64,000 nucleotides of DNA from Liolophura sinensis (taxonomy: Eukaryota > Mollusca > Polyplacophora > Chitonida > Chitonidae): NCBI RefSeq assembly GCF_032854445.1, contig NC_088302.1, positions 16,983,338 to 17,047,337 on the forward strand, written 5' to 3'. Shown here piece after piece: positions 33,101-48,100 of the stretch. Under the pieces are notes generated by a model, which was not told the DNA's origin, searched no databases, and saw only the letters and a program-made list of their open reading frames with translations. Both the position numbers and the translations under genes were made by a program. Each line of letters opens with the position of its first letter. Position 1 is the first letter of the stretch.

Positions 33101-36100
33101 AAGACAAAAGCTAAGAATAAGAAAACATTGCATTTAAGAACATTTCAGTAGTAACTGCACTACAGCACAAAAATGCTTATTTTATTTATTTATTTGTTTT
33201 TTGTTGATTTTTGTCTAATGCCATACAAAAGAATTTTTCCTTTTTATGATGATGATGAATAATTTTGTGGTGGGAAAAACTTCATCAGAAATAGCAAGTC
33301 ATTCATACCCTTGTATTGAAACAAGACTTTAAAGAATTCAACTGATGACTACCAGACTGATAACAGCTAGTAAACAATTGCAACTGCACAAAATACATTT
33401 ACCTGAGTTCATCAACTTTGCCAATATTAAGCAAAGGGAGGTAACTCACCTGGCTTTCTTGATTTTCTACACTGGGCTCCTGGGTTTCTTGTTTTGGTTC
33501 CACTTTACTTATGATGCCAGTCGTCAGGAGTTTCTTGAACAGAGTGTTTACGTCCAGAGGGGCTGCAGGAGTGGTTGTAGGTTGAGAGATACCTGTTGGT
33601 CAACAAACAGTTTGATGTATAGCCTTACAATGAATGTCCTTCAAGAGTAATGCCTCATAGAAACATGCAAATGTAAGAAAACCTTCACAATGTCATGTGA
33701 CAAACAATATAGGTCTACAACTTTAAGATAAATGTAAAATGAATCAAATGAAAAAAATATAAACTGCCTAATTTGATAGTCAATGAAGTGGCATTCTTGG
33801 TTTCTCTTCTGAAACTTAAAGACCAACATAACTCATAAGTAGTTACATTACAATGCAAAAAAAAAGCCAAGCGAGTGAAAAACGGTCAAAGAACTACCTG
33901 GATTAAACTGTATGGGCATGCCACCTGAGGCAGTCGTTTGCAGCAAGCCTGGCTGGGGTACCATTGGCTGCTGAGAACTAATGCTGCTGACCCCAGCAGG
34001 GAATGCTGAAGACACTGCCGGCTGTGAGATCATCTGGCCGCTGGAGTTCATCTGGGACAGTAGACTCAAGGACTGAGACACATTGGCCAGGATTGAGGGT
34101 GAGATTGGTATCTGAGGTAGTTGAGCTGGTAATGAGGGTAAGGACATAGATCCATCCACAGGGTGATTAGGTCCTGCCAGGTCAGGTCTCGGCATACCGC
34201 CAGGCGTCCCCGTCATCTGGAATGGGACAGGTCCAGAGCCTTCAAATCGTGGCCCTTCTAATCGAACTGGCATAGGCTGGCCTGGATGAATGTGTTGACC
34301 ATCTATAATGTGAGGCACCATTGTCATGCCATCTGGATGGGGACCCCGGAATTCTGCATTAAATTGAGGCCCATCTGGCCTGAACAAAGGATGGCCTGGG
34401 CCTAGCATAGGTTGTCCTGGTCTCAGCATTGGCTGCCCTGCTCCCACCATTGGCTGTTCCGGCCTTGGAAGCACTAGCCTAGAATCCTGCATTGGTTGCC
34501 GGTGTCCTGGTATTGGCTGTCCAGGTCCTGGCATTGGATGTCTGGGACCCTGAATTGGATGTCTTGGCATTGGTTGGCCTGGGCCTTGCATTGGCTGTCC
34601 GGGGCCCGGCATGGGCTGTCCAGGACCGGGCATTGGCTGACCTGGAATTGGCTGCACTGCACCTGGCATTGGTTGACCAGGACCTGGCATTGGCTGCCCA
34701 GGCCCTGGTGTCATAATGGCTTGTGGTATAGAGAAAAGTGGTCGGTCTTTCCTGGCCTTGTCTGTCAAGATTGGTGGTTCATACCCAAGAGGAACCTCAG
34801 CTAGGATTTTCACTTCTGGAGGAGGTCCTTCAAGAGAGATCATATGTGTTCGATTTCCTAACTGAATTTCTCTTCTAGGGCCACCAAACTTCAGCTCAAA
34901 CCATTTACCATCTATAATGACCTCATGTGCAGGCCCTCCTAGAGCCAACACATGAGACCTGCTGCCCAGGCGAACCCTAACTGGGGAATCACAGGGAACG
35001 AGGTAATAGTTACCATCAATTAGCACATTTCTTGGGGGTCCATCGAAGGCAATAAGGTGTTGCTTGCCCCTGATCATAATCATTGGTATTTTTTTGTTGA
35101 GAAGTAGCTCACACTGTTCTCCATCCACGAGGATTTTTCTTGGCGGGGGATCAAATCGCAATTCAAATCGTCTGTTCTCAATGATGAGGTCACGTGGTGG
35201 TCCTCCATAAGGCCCTTTCTCAATTCTGTCTATTAACAACATCATATCTCTGCCATCAATCTGAACAAGGACATGTTTGTCCCCCAGGACCATTCTTTTA
35301 GGGGGTGCATCTATTCGAACATCATGGGGTTGTCCATCCACCCAGAACAGTCTTGATGGACCATGATAGAAAAATTTGCACACCTGATTCCCAATCTTCA
35401 AATCCTTTACAGGCTCTCCAAATGAGTACACAATTTCCCCATTCAGTCTGATGGCTCGAGCAAGTTCATCAGCAAACAGCTCAACATGAGTGCCAAAAAT
35501 GCGAATTTTTCTTGGTCGATCTCCCAGTTTCAATGAATACACACTTTTATCTATCACAACTTCTTGGTGATCATCAAATCCAAGCATCCCTGGGTCCATA
35601 TCCCATCTCAAATCCTCATGTGGTAATGGAACAACAAAAGGATCTTTTGGAATGTGTTGAGCATCAAATGGTACATGTCTATCACGAAAATCTCTATCTC
35701 TCATTGCTGGGTCTCTTCTTGATCCAAAAGATCTTGGATGTGGAGGTTTTTCCCTTCGTGGACCTGGTCCATCGTGGAGACGCCTGTCCTCAACCCGGTG
35801 ACCACCTGGAGGTGGGCTTCGGCCTCTTGGAGGACCTCTACTGCCAGGGTGATTGAAGTCCTCTCCTTCAAGAGCCGAGGGATGATCTCTGGTGTGTGGC
35901 AAGGGTCTAGGATCTTGTGGGTGGCCACCAGCTCTCCTAAAGTCCTTATCTCCACCATGATGCTCTGGTCGAAGGTCAATATCCATGGGAACACCAGGGG
36001 GACCTTCAAAAGAACCTCGCCGAGGTGGTGATCTACCTGGCACTAAATGAGGGGGGGACCTACCTGGCCCTAAATGAGGTGGTGATCTACTTAGCCCTAA

Positions 36101-39100
36101 ATGAGGTGGTGGTGGTGACCTATTTGGCCTTATATGAGGTGGTGACATGCCTGGTCTATGTCGTGGGGGTGATCTGCCCTGTCTATGGCGTGGAGGTGAA
36201 CGGATGGGCTGTTGTCGAGGAGGAGATCTTCGGTGTAAGCTCCTCAAGTCCACATCTCCTGGTGGAAAGGGTAAAACCTCTCTTTCTTCAGCACCTCGAC
36301 TCTGCATAAGTTCACGTTCTCGCTGATAGTCATCCAGTTCTCCGATGGCTGCTAACAGTTCTTGATGCTGATGATGACTCAACTCTCCAGCAAGGCGCAG
36401 CTGCTCAGCTCTTTGAAGGAGCTCCCCTCTTGACTGCATAGACAATTCTTTTGGAATGGCTGTATTTGGGCCTATGCTTAGCCTCCTCTCTACTGGCCTC
36501 TTGCCAAACCTTGGTGGTATTGGTGGTGCCATCATGGGTGGAAAGTTTCTCTCCTCCACTGATGGAAGAAGGGGTCTCCTTGGAGCTCCAGCGTCTCTCA
36601 TATCAATGTCCTTAAAAGCAGGCGGTATTCTTTCGTCAACATCTTCTGATGCAGCAAATGGAAAATCTTCTGGGTGGTCAGCTTTGAATTTTGCCCAGCG
36701 AGTACTGGATGGACTCTTCAAAGGTGGACACCTGAGCTGTCCTTTGCCTGTTGGGGTCGGAGGCAATTGTCTGTAATCTTGATCTTCAGACCCAAACAAA
36801 TCACTATGGACAACAACAACAACAAAAAAAGCAGAATTAAGAGGACATCTTAATTAGCTAACACATTGTTGTAAGCTCTAAGAGTGGTTTAATAATATGA
36901 TGACATTTCATAGGTTAAAAAGGATACTAGAATTAAGTTAAATAGTTGCTCTAAAAATGAAGTCCTGTTGCAATTTATGGGATCAGCTTCACGATACTCA
37001 ATACACATTATTACCACGGCAGCGTAATACCCACAATACTGGTTGCTATGCATATGGTAATTACCACTGAAAATGACATCTCAAAAACACATTCAATTAT
37101 AAGGCTAAACTGACATATTCCATAATGAAATACCATTGATTACTACACTAACAACACTTATCAATTCATCTATCAGTATGGGTACAAATATAAACTCCTT
37201 TGCTGTGCAAACCATGCAAACCTACGCTAAGTTGTGTTTTGATTTCTCTCATCTTTAACAAGGCCATTAGTGGGTTAGATGATACATGTAAATGTCATTG
37301 CCAGATATACAAAAAGGAGTAACCATTGGCATTTGGTAGCTAAAACTGACCTTATATCCCCATCTATAGCGGACGCCACTGTACAATTTTCCGGTGCCGA
37401 AGGGCGAGGCTTTTTGCTGTCCGGAGCTTCAGCCTTTTTATCAGATTTGACAGTATCTTTCTGACTTAAATCACGTTTTCTGGGAATCCTGAATGTTTTA
37501 GCAGGCTCCGGTTTTGGTTTGCTGATCTTGGCTGTGCTAGAGGCCTCTTTTGATTTTGAGTTTCTGCTTCCTGCTTTGTTGTCCTTTGTACTGTCTTTAA
37601 GAGCTGGATCAGATTTGCTTGATGTGGTGTTTTCTTTAGCACTGGATTTACTACTTTCCTTCCCTTTTCTCTCTCTCTCTGTTCGTTTTTTTTCTCTTGG
37701 ATCATCAGTCTTTGCGCTAATCATACTATTTTTCTCACTTCCATCTGTCATTTTACTGGACTGTTTATCACTGTTAACAGAAGGTCTTCTCTCCTTGTGA
37801 TCTCGTTCGGTGTCTCTATCCTTGGAGAAACTTGATCGACCCCTTTTGTCTGGTTTTACAGAGTCTGGGGACTTGGATCTCGACGATCTGGACTTTCCAG
37901 TGTGCATATCCACATCAAGTTTTCCTCTTTTCTCAGGTTGACCTCTTCTATGGTCATCTTCTTCACCGCTACTCTCTCCAGATCTTCTCTTACGATATGG
38001 GCGATCTCTTCTATCAAAATGATCCCTTCGCTTCTCATCTTTTCTTGAACTTGCCGAGGAATCAGCCGAGCTACTCCTGCTTCTGTGAGCAGGTTTGTCA
38101 ACTTCCTGTGTAAGTTTAGACTGGGATTTCTCAGGACCTGTACTCAAGTTCCGACCAGAGGCAGAGCTATTCTTCTCCTGGGGACTAGATTTTTTCCTAG
38201 TGCTGTTTTGTTTACTGTCTTTGATATCTTTGGATTTTTCTCCCTTTAAGAGAGAATCTTTGTCTCCTTTTTCTACTCTTGGCTTACCCTCTGAGGATTT
38301 TGTTTTGGATTTAGAGGATGTGGGCGATAAAGATTTTGCTGTTCTTATTTTATGTTCTGGCTCAACTACTGGTGTTATTAAAGCAGGAGTTGGAGACAAA
38401 ACGTTCTCAGTGGGGGGATTCAATCGTGTACTATTTACAATTACAGAGTGTACAGGAACTTCCACCACGGGAGCTGTGGCTGGGCTAGAGTTCTGAAGTG
38501 GCGGGGTCACATGAGTAGCTTTCCTGGGATCCCGAGAGGCCAAGCGTGGATCTCGATTTGCTAAGCGTGGATCTCTGGAAGGCCGGGCAGGCTTCTGTGG
38601 TGGAATGACTGGAGCTACTGCTGGTTGAATGGGTGGTAATGTTTCTGTGAGGATAGAAATCTCTGCTGGTAATGTCACAGGTTCTTGAGGCTTGGGAATC
38701 TGATCACTCTGAGAAAGAAAGAGTTAAAACAAGGTAAAAACTTTGGTCACCTGATAGTAAAAACTCCATCCAGTAGTACTGGTAATGTATGCAGAACTGG
38801 CAGGTTGAGGGTCAGTGTTGAAATCAGATCTATGCTGTTTAAGTGAAACCGTCACTAATGTTATAGCATCTTAGCAGCGTTTTCACCAATGTAATGACAA
38901 AAAGTCTCCTGTAATTATGTCTTCATCTCCCTGAAATGTAATTATGTCTGGATGAACAAATCGCTTTACTCATCTTGTGACCTTGAAATTACCAGTGTTC
39001 TTCAGAAGCCAAAATCAGTGGTTTCAAAATGTTTCCATTTCGCCCATTACTGGCATTCTTGTTGAATGCCGTGAACACTTGAGCAACAGCATTCTATTGG

Positions 39101-42100
39101 CCAAAAATGGTTTCTTTTCTTTTTTCATCAGTTTTCTCTGAAAAATGTAAATTCTAGCCATCTAACTTCAATGTTTCATTGTACGTAATTAGATTTCTTA
39201 AACTATTTAGGTAAGGTTTTGGTTGCCCGATCTCCTACTCTGTTCACTAAAAGTGAGGTGGCTGTACTGACCCTTAATATATTCTTTCAAGGTGTTGCCA
39301 AATAAGAGACTACTTATCTGGCCATATCCAGAGCTCCTATACTGTTGGGCCGCTAAACTGTGTTAAAATATGTACATTTAACAAACCTGATAGATTACCA
39401 ACAAGACATTTAGTTTTTACAGACATTTCTTTCATTTGCAGACTTAAGGCACATTTTATAAAATATCTTTATCCTGACACAATGTCAATTTCAAGTTTAG
39501 GATAAGTACTTTCAATCTTTTTCTACATATGGCCCTATATTCAAGGATATTTGGTACCATGGAATATGCCAGTTTTTCACCTAGCTACACAGTATTATGC
39601 TCAAGTGAATCGGTTGAGGAATCAAGCAAATTCCTTGAAGTTCCATTAACCTTGCTTTGCCAGGAACTAGGTCTTCATGAAGAAATATGACACCTCTACA
39701 AGCAAGCACCCTGGTCCCAGATCATGAAGCCCTCTTATACTTAAGTCAAAATTTCAATCATTAACCTTTATATGTTTTATTCTGCTATTTTAACTGAAAT
39801 TTGATTTTACAATAACTTACGAAAGAATTTACGTCAAGAAATAACAATTTTAAACCAATTTGAAATTTTGACATGTAGAAGACTGCTATGTGATTCCGGG
39901 GTGTAGAGATTCCCCTTTCCTGTGTTTGACAGAAACAATGCATCTGTTGTCACCAAGGCACCAACTGCCTCCATACAGGTTTGAACATTCATTGTGGATG
40001 ACCATTTTGTTAGCCTGGTTAATGCATCCATCAACTAGGAATGCAGTTTTCCAAGGAATTCTTGGTTTCTAAGATGTTAATTTGAAAACAGGCCGTGCAT
40101 ACTGAGGAAACAATGAGCACGTGACTGGGCTGCTGTTAGGCAACACTTCAGCATGTGTAGACCTCGCATTGCCATGACCAAATTGCTGGAAGTGAGAGGA
40201 TTGTTACTGAGCAAACACACCCTCTTTTCCACTTCACTGGCTTTTCTCTTCTGCTGCTAGGATTTTGCCACCATTTTGGCCATGCTGGTTCAAAGATTGA
40301 GCCCGCAATGGCAGATAAACCTCACATTTCACTGCAAACAACAGGGCAAGCATATGACTGTAGTTCCAAAATGAAAGTAGGATACAACAGGCACAATCCT
40401 AGCAACAAAACTGAAATGATTTAGAGCCAGGAATGGACCCACTCTGTGCAAATGGCAAACATCCTGTTCCAGGTTTTTAGGCAATTTGTTGTGAATTACA
40501 TGAAGCCAGCCATGAATCGAAACACCCAGTACTTTATTGCAAGTACCTGATCATAGCGCTTCCGCTAAGACCAGAAACCAAAAGGTAAATCTCTCCCACT
40601 AATATGGCTTACAAAAAGACATAACAAGAGAAAGGCAATTTAATGGAGCCCAATTGTTCTGGTTACAAACCGAGGACAAAATGTACATGTATATAATTTT
40701 CAATAAGTGTTGATTCTCTAAAAAGTACAGTTTAATTACCCGTGAAATTAAAGCATCCTTTTTTTGCTTTTCCAACTTTGCTTTGGTCTCTGCAAGTTCT
40801 AGTTCTAATCGCTCTTGTTGAAGTCTTAGCAATTCCTGCTGCTTGGCAATTAGTTGTTGTCTCATTTCGGCCTCATGATCTTCTTTTTCGACCGGCTCTT
40901 CAGATGGCTAGTGGATAAAACTTGCTTAGTTATTCAAACTGCACACTGATGTCAATCGCAAAAGCATCCATTATACATGACATTTCTTAAAGTTTTACTC
41001 CACAAGTCTATCAGAATTACATCACATCAAATTCATTAGATGAGAAAAAGCACCAAATTCCTGTTAAAACCAATTTACAACAATCTCCCAAATTCAGCAA
41101 GAAACTCGAAGTTCTACACCATTTGCTGTGATCTTTAACCAGTGTCAAATTAAATTTAAGCATCCAATCCTCTTAAAACTACACTGCACAATCACTTAAA
41201 CCACTCATGGTCATTCCTTAAACAGTTAAGATATTGACCAAAAATTGCCAAAATGATGAAACTGGCAGTGGACAATACATTGACAAATTACTACAGATAC
41301 CACTTTGACGCCTTTAATAGTGGTATGGCTGGAGATCAATTTAGAGGTCAGAAACTTCTGTTTTCTTGGAGAAGTTTGGGTCAGGATATAAATTTAAAAC
41401 TCGAAGACAAAATGTAATCCCATGATGCCATTAAAGTTACATGTAAGTTAACCTTATATATTGTACCTGTTTGATAAATTTAGGGTTGATGTGAATGCTT
41501 CCTGGTCCTTTGGATGGTGCAGTAATGGGCCAAGCCGGATCCATCTGATTCACTCTTACATCGATCATGTATAATTTCCTACTGGGAAATATGTCTGACC
41601 AGGTTTGCCTAAGCTTGAACAATGACTGCCGCGTCTTTTCATCAACCTAGTAGTGGAGGTTCAATCAAAGCTACATCAAAAACACTTTTCAATACAGAAC
41701 CATAGTCAAATTTCCTTGTACTCCCTTGAAGTGAGGATAAAATTAAATAGCTTCACTAGATTAGTGATTGATCCCAAATTGCTATTTAGCTGTCAGATAC
41801 AACTGTTTTTCTAATGAATACCCCTGAACTCAAGAAGATGGTCTGTCAAGGTGTTTTAAGACCAGACCCAAACTCATGTCAACATAACTGAAGGTCTTCA
41901 CAAGCCCTTTAAATTTGAGGTTAAGGCAACAAATAACATTTCAGTGGTACACTGATAGCCGTAAAGGTCCAATGACTTCTGCAAGAAGCTGCATGAACAC
42001 CCTCACCGCAACACAATGAAATCTGATCCCAATTCTATGATGAAGTTATGAACAATGCCCCTATTCTTCACCTTTTTCAACCACGTCTGCAACTAATATT

Positions 42101-45100
42101 TTACAACATTGAACGACCTGTAGGGTGTAGAAATCATTTGTACAGTTTTATGAAGCCTGCATCTTTCATTACACAAAATAATTATTCTTAGCATCATTTT
42201 CATAATTATGTATAAATTCCAGTGAAAGAAATGCTTTACTGTTTGCAAAGGTAGAAGATTTGCAGTAAGTTTGCTGAAAACGTTCCATTTCACAGAGTAT
42301 GGGAAAAATAAATCGATTGTAAAAACTATTCTTGACAATCTTCAAATTTTTCACAGGTCAATATATGCCTTGTGAACTGCCTAAATGCCAAGTTTCTCAA
42401 ATTGTCCTCGATGACTGTGTGCTGAGAAGACTTGGAAATCACTCCAAAAAGACGTTCTTTGTCGTTACAAACTTGGTACAACCAAAAAACATCAAAAGCA
42501 AGTTCAGTTTGTTGGTGTTATTTCGGGCAGCAATTACACTGGCACCCAGAAATTTCACTCATGAGCAGCAAGCTTCATCAGAAACCATTCAAACATTGCA
42601 TTGTGACCACAAGCCATTCAAGTCTGGTTTCTTGATAATGCACTGCCGTAGCTGACAAATTGGGCTCGCCAGCTCTAAACCAAGGGAAGCAAACCTTTTT
42701 CTTTGTGGAACAGCAGAACCTTCTTTCCACTTTAAGGAGGTTGCCCGTGACTGATAACAATACAAGTGATTATGAATAACCATAGCCAGTATTGCTATTC
42801 ACACAGGTAGAGGGCACTACTGTTCCATGGGTTACAAGAATTGTTTCCCTTTGCTGGAGGACCCCAATCAAGGTAAGTCAAACCAGTGACACTTGCAGAG
42901 TGTGAAGCAGCATATTCCAGTAATGCCACACTTGCAAATTGATATCTTCGAACAGGCTACTGATGAAAGAGGCAACAACTTGAACATCAAGCAGAGCAGA
43001 TTTCCTCTATCCTGGAGTCTGTGCATCCATATCTTACACTAATTATGGTGGGATATCCTCTCGAACAATCATGCTGAGTTTCAATTGACCATCAGTAAAC
43101 TATACTTGACACAACTTATGAATAAACCATGGAATGCACCACAAACATAATTGTTACCTGTAAAGACTTTACAACATCTGATATGGTTTTGATTCTTGAC
43201 AAGTCCAGCTGCTAGCCTTAAATATGCTAAAATGAATGATTTTTATTATAAGCCTATCAACAACAACAGGCAACCGAAATATTCCCAAGAACTTGTGTAC
43301 AGGGTGAAAACATATGTAGCAGTAAAACAAAAATTGGTTTGTGATAACTTGCTTATATAATTAAGAAAAATGACGTCTCCATGGTGAAAGCAAACTACAT
43401 TTAACAATTTAACAAAATTTGAGCTAACCTTTTCAAAAACACCACAAAATATTTGTGTGATGTTATTTGTAAAAGCAGGAATATAATTGGACTGTGGCAG
43501 GTTCTTTATTATGGAGTCAATCAAGTACATCACAGACAGCTTGACAGATGGCTTCGCCTAAACAAACAGAAATAAAATAGCAACAGTGAGCAAAATCTGG
43601 ACGCACGACACTCTTGAGTCACACAGCTGACAGCCACCTGAAACACACAATCAAAGAATTAAAACTTTGGAATTCACAGTTTTCTTCTCTTTCTTAAAGA
43701 TTATCTTGAATTGTATATCAATTCTGATGAAGGCAATAGGGGTAAAATGCTCTGAAAAATGAGAGGTTCTCAAAAATATTTTTTCAACAGAAGCAGTCCA
43801 TAAACCAAGTGTTTTTGGGGCCTTTGCAGTTCCTCTCTTGTTTTCAGTGTTGCACTTCACTCTTCTGTGGCAAGGTAGATCACAGCTGTAAGAATCCACG
43901 TCAATTGTCACTCTACCTTTACTAAAGTCAGCATGCTGCATTTCTAAAAACCTTGCTGAATGTGGACAGGCATCTCAAACTCTACTGAAAATACCAGAGC
44001 TTCGGTTAGTTCATTTCTTCTCCGAGCCAGTCTGGAAAGCATGAAGTTCACAAGCTCTGGCCAAACAAGTTTACCTGTATTCAGTGAAGGCTAAAAAATT
44101 AAAGTACTGCATTAACTCCTGTGGCCTTTGAGCGGTTAGGTAATTTGTTAAACTTAACTGCATTCTAGGCACTATTTTCCAGGGTACTCTGCATTTCAAA
44201 CCTTGCGTATATCTTGAAATGTTCCATTTCTGACTATCTGGAACGAGACAACATTCAGATCTCCTGCTCCTGATTTCTAGAGATAAACCTTTGTGACCAG
44301 GAAATCCCATGTCTTTGTGACAGATTACATCCTTGAATTGTTAAACCTATTTTCACCGACATACTGTAACATATTGGAAACCAAGTCATAAATTTTGGGT
44401 CCAAACTGAATATTCAAGTACATCATGTGACAAACTGACTTTCCTACTGTGATTATTCATGTCGCCACAAAAGACAAACCGATTTATTATCAAGCAGGAC
44501 GAGATATCAGAATACTCAGTTTGGAACCAAAAGAAAAGGGTTACCTTCAGCATAACATTTACATGTAATGCTTCACGTATACCATTAAGCGCTTTTGCAA
44601 CCGTTAATTTACAACCTTAGCGTTCTGTACAAGTACATACAACTATTCGCTGATTACAAGCAGAAGCCTATCTCTTGCTGTACAAGACAATTCACGTTCA
44701 ATTGAAACTTGTAGCGTTGCCTGAAATTCTGGTCCCGTATCGTTTGTTTTTTTTATTTAAGTGCTACTCCTCTTTCAAAGCCTTCGCATGTTAAAACAAT
44801 GTGGTAACCATGTCATAAGATGGATTGCTCTCCAATACCAAAGCCATATGGAGGATTATAAGGAAAGCAAGTTTCCTGATGCTATCGCTAATGGCTGAGG
44901 TTCATCAACAAATGGTTTACTTTTAAATACTTATGCCGTTCCTGCACAACTGCCTTTACTTGATGTCATATTTGTCCGATTCAAAAACATATCAAGGACA
45001 TTTTCACATCAAACTGTGCAAATTGCACCTGAATTCTGTTATTAGGTATGTTTCCAAACAATGGTGTCAGTTCGATTCTGTAAATTAAGGAATCATCCAC

Positions 45101-48100
45101 AAAATTCTAATAAAGAACAATCCAGCTTCTTCCAAACTGGAGTGCTCCTAAAGAGTTAACCTCTGGGTTGATCTTGGAAGGATTTTGTTCAAAAGGTCCA
45201 GGTAGAGCTTCACTCTCAACACATGGCTGTTAGCCATTAAAGCATGGAAGGTTAAAAGGTAGCAGTAAACATCCGCAATGTTTCCTAGAACAACAAATGA
45301 CCATTGGGAGAACGAGCACACTGGTCCATAGTCGCAGTAACTTTTTTCTCTCATGGTTGATCAGTCACGATCAAGGCAGGCTTCCTTCATATGGTCTGTC
45401 ATGGCGGTTTAAACTCAAAGGTAGGCTGCCTATCTGGCCATTCCAGGCTTCCTCTCCCTTCCTCTTCATGAATTTTCAAGTGGATCATCTGCATTCGCAT
45501 CTTGTTTACAGATTGTACAAGACTGACCAAGTGTCTCCATTAAAAACAAACAAGTCTAATGATATGCAAATTCTGAATTACACGAACTGGCCCCAGAACA
45601 AAAACACTTCCATCATCTGCATAATTTATAGTTTCTGAGAACTTGACCAAGATTCTTCAGTCAGTGTAAAATACATGCATATCTACATCGAAGATCATAC
45701 AGCATTTTTGTTCTGTTTCCAGTCTGAACTCTCACCTTAAGCAACACTGCCAAACAAGGGTGTTCGCATACAATGGCAATAACACAATGAAAGGATCACG
45801 CAACAAATTCAAAGAACATGGAATCTTTATTGTGTCACACTCACAGCTGATACAGCGCAAGTGATAGAAGTTCTACTTGTTTTTGCCTCAATGTCTGCAC
45901 TCAAGTACAAACCTTTGGAAAAGAGCAGAGTAAGTACTGTGTTGAAAAGTTGTTTCAGTCAGCCAGTAGTAAATGTTTGATATGATGTGTTCGGTATGCT
46001 GATACTAACCAAGAGTTGTTAGGTGATATATGGTCATAATAGGACTTGTCCAGTGCACACAGGTACATTAGGAAAATTGTAACACTGTGACACTATTTCT
46101 TTCATCGTTGTTTAATCCCATGCTCAAGCCCGATTAAATACACACGAATCTTAGAAAGCTGTCCTGTTAAAGACAGATTGATTGTTCAATTTCACACACG
46201 AGAATTTTGTACTTGTATGTGAGAAGTCAATTTTCACTGGTGGAGGAAGCCGGAGTAAACCAATGACCGCATTCAATACACACGAATCTTAGAAAGCTTT
46301 CCTGTGCAAGTCAGATTGATTGTTCAATTTCACACACAAGAATTTTGTACTTATATATATGAGAGCAGTTAATTTTCATTGGTGGAGGAAACTGGAGTAA
46401 ATGACCTTTGTCAAGTTACAGGTAGACTTTCCCATGGTGTGGTGTACAGCATTGAACCAAATAATTTTGGAAGACAAGTGGTCTTGAACTAGTGTAAGAC
46501 GACACAAACTGCCACAACAATGCTGGAGACCGCCTATTTTCTCCATCATGAAAGCCCCTACTGACAGTGAGAGCGGCTCATCTGAAAGTGGGGGGTGTTC
46601 ATTTTTAAAACGGTCTTGATTTTTCGCCATTATCGTGTCTCGGACTACTCATCAGAAGTTCATAGAAGTGATTAACTGAAGTAGTGAAGTAACAGCTGTC
46701 ATAGTTGTACGAGTGCTCTGAAATCGGATACGAGAAGCATAAGCCTGAACAGTCTCCAAGACGTTCGATCTACCCAAAACAGACTTGCATCTGGAAGTTC
46801 TTTGTACAGGTTACTATTTCACTGAAGTGATGCAGACGAAAAAATAAAAGTTTGAATAATTTCAACCAAAAGATTCATTAAAATTTTGGCAGACACAAAG
46901 AAATCTCAAGAACACCCAGTCTGTGGAGGTGCATATGGGGAGATGGAACAGCTTTGACAGCCTCTGACCTGGGCCATCAGAGGCAGTTGTGACTCATCTG
47001 CCATGTACTCGCGCTTAGAGTAAGTGTAACAGACGAATCCACAAAGATTCCCATGGGGAAAAAGTGTAAGCTGATGTCCATCAGAATCTTAGCTTTTCTG
47101 ATTGACGCATTACTTCAGTATTTGAATACCGTTCGCACTGGCAGCCAGGCACTTTGTGTTGTCAGTAAGGTAAGTGCAGTTTTCGGAAATTTGTGACTAC
47201 ACAGGTTAGTTGTAGAACCTCAGTTAATCTGTTTATACAGTAAAACGCACAAGGCTAAAGTAACATAATCCCAAGGGGTTGCACTGGAGTGTTTATATTC
47301 TAATGCTACATTCCCCTAACACCAACAGCCATTTTCAGAAACATTTGTACATATCTTTTCTTCCCTGAATGACACACTGCTCGACCACAGACTGTGCACA
47401 TTCGCAGAAAAACATAAGTACAAGCTTCATGAATCTGGTTATGTAACTGTGTGCCAATTAGGACTTCCATATTCATGATCACAGACAGAAAATAACTTTC
47501 GCTAACACACCCCTCTCAGGCAATCAATGATCAAAACCTATGGAAATTGAAAACAGTGCAGAGAAACTTTACAATATGCTGTGACATAAAACCAAAAGCA
47601 TGTTTTGCAGACCATCACAATTTTAATATGTTGTGCAGAAAGTTTGTCTTCTGTCACATATTATAAACTCTGATTTTTTTATTAGATACAGTGAGTTATG
47701 AAAGGAGGATTTGTAAAGACTAGGTTTGTGTTCACATGTTGCTTTCCACGTTCCTATCATATTTTTCCCACTGTCATGAGTTACTTTTCAAAATTACTTT
47801 TCCAACTTTTGATTGATTAAAAAAATGAATGGGAAAATCTCACTCACTTGATCCGGTTATCAGGAATCTTTTTGTTTGTTATGAAAAGCTTAGGATTCAA
47901 ACTTCCATCAGACAGCGTGTTGGGTCCATAGCCGGATGCTAATAACACTAGAGCATTTCACTTGTGACAGATAGTGTTTCATAGATGTGTTAAAGACAAA
48001 TGAACACAGTAAGCGTTGAATGCACATGTGTCAAATCTTTCGTCTTGTGGACTACATCTGAAAAGGGTCTAATTCACATTTGGCCAACCTCTGAGGGAAA

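Noticed and set aside
34492-36776. Several plus-strand open frames of 74-114 residues with V/A/L or W/G repeats
   Set aside because: They are antisense to the repeat-rich giant exon of PCF11 and mirror its periodicity; no splice or family support.
37519-38496. Plus-strand open frames of 93-133 residues
   Set aside because: Antisense to the Lys/Ser-rich PCF11 exon 5; composition explains them.
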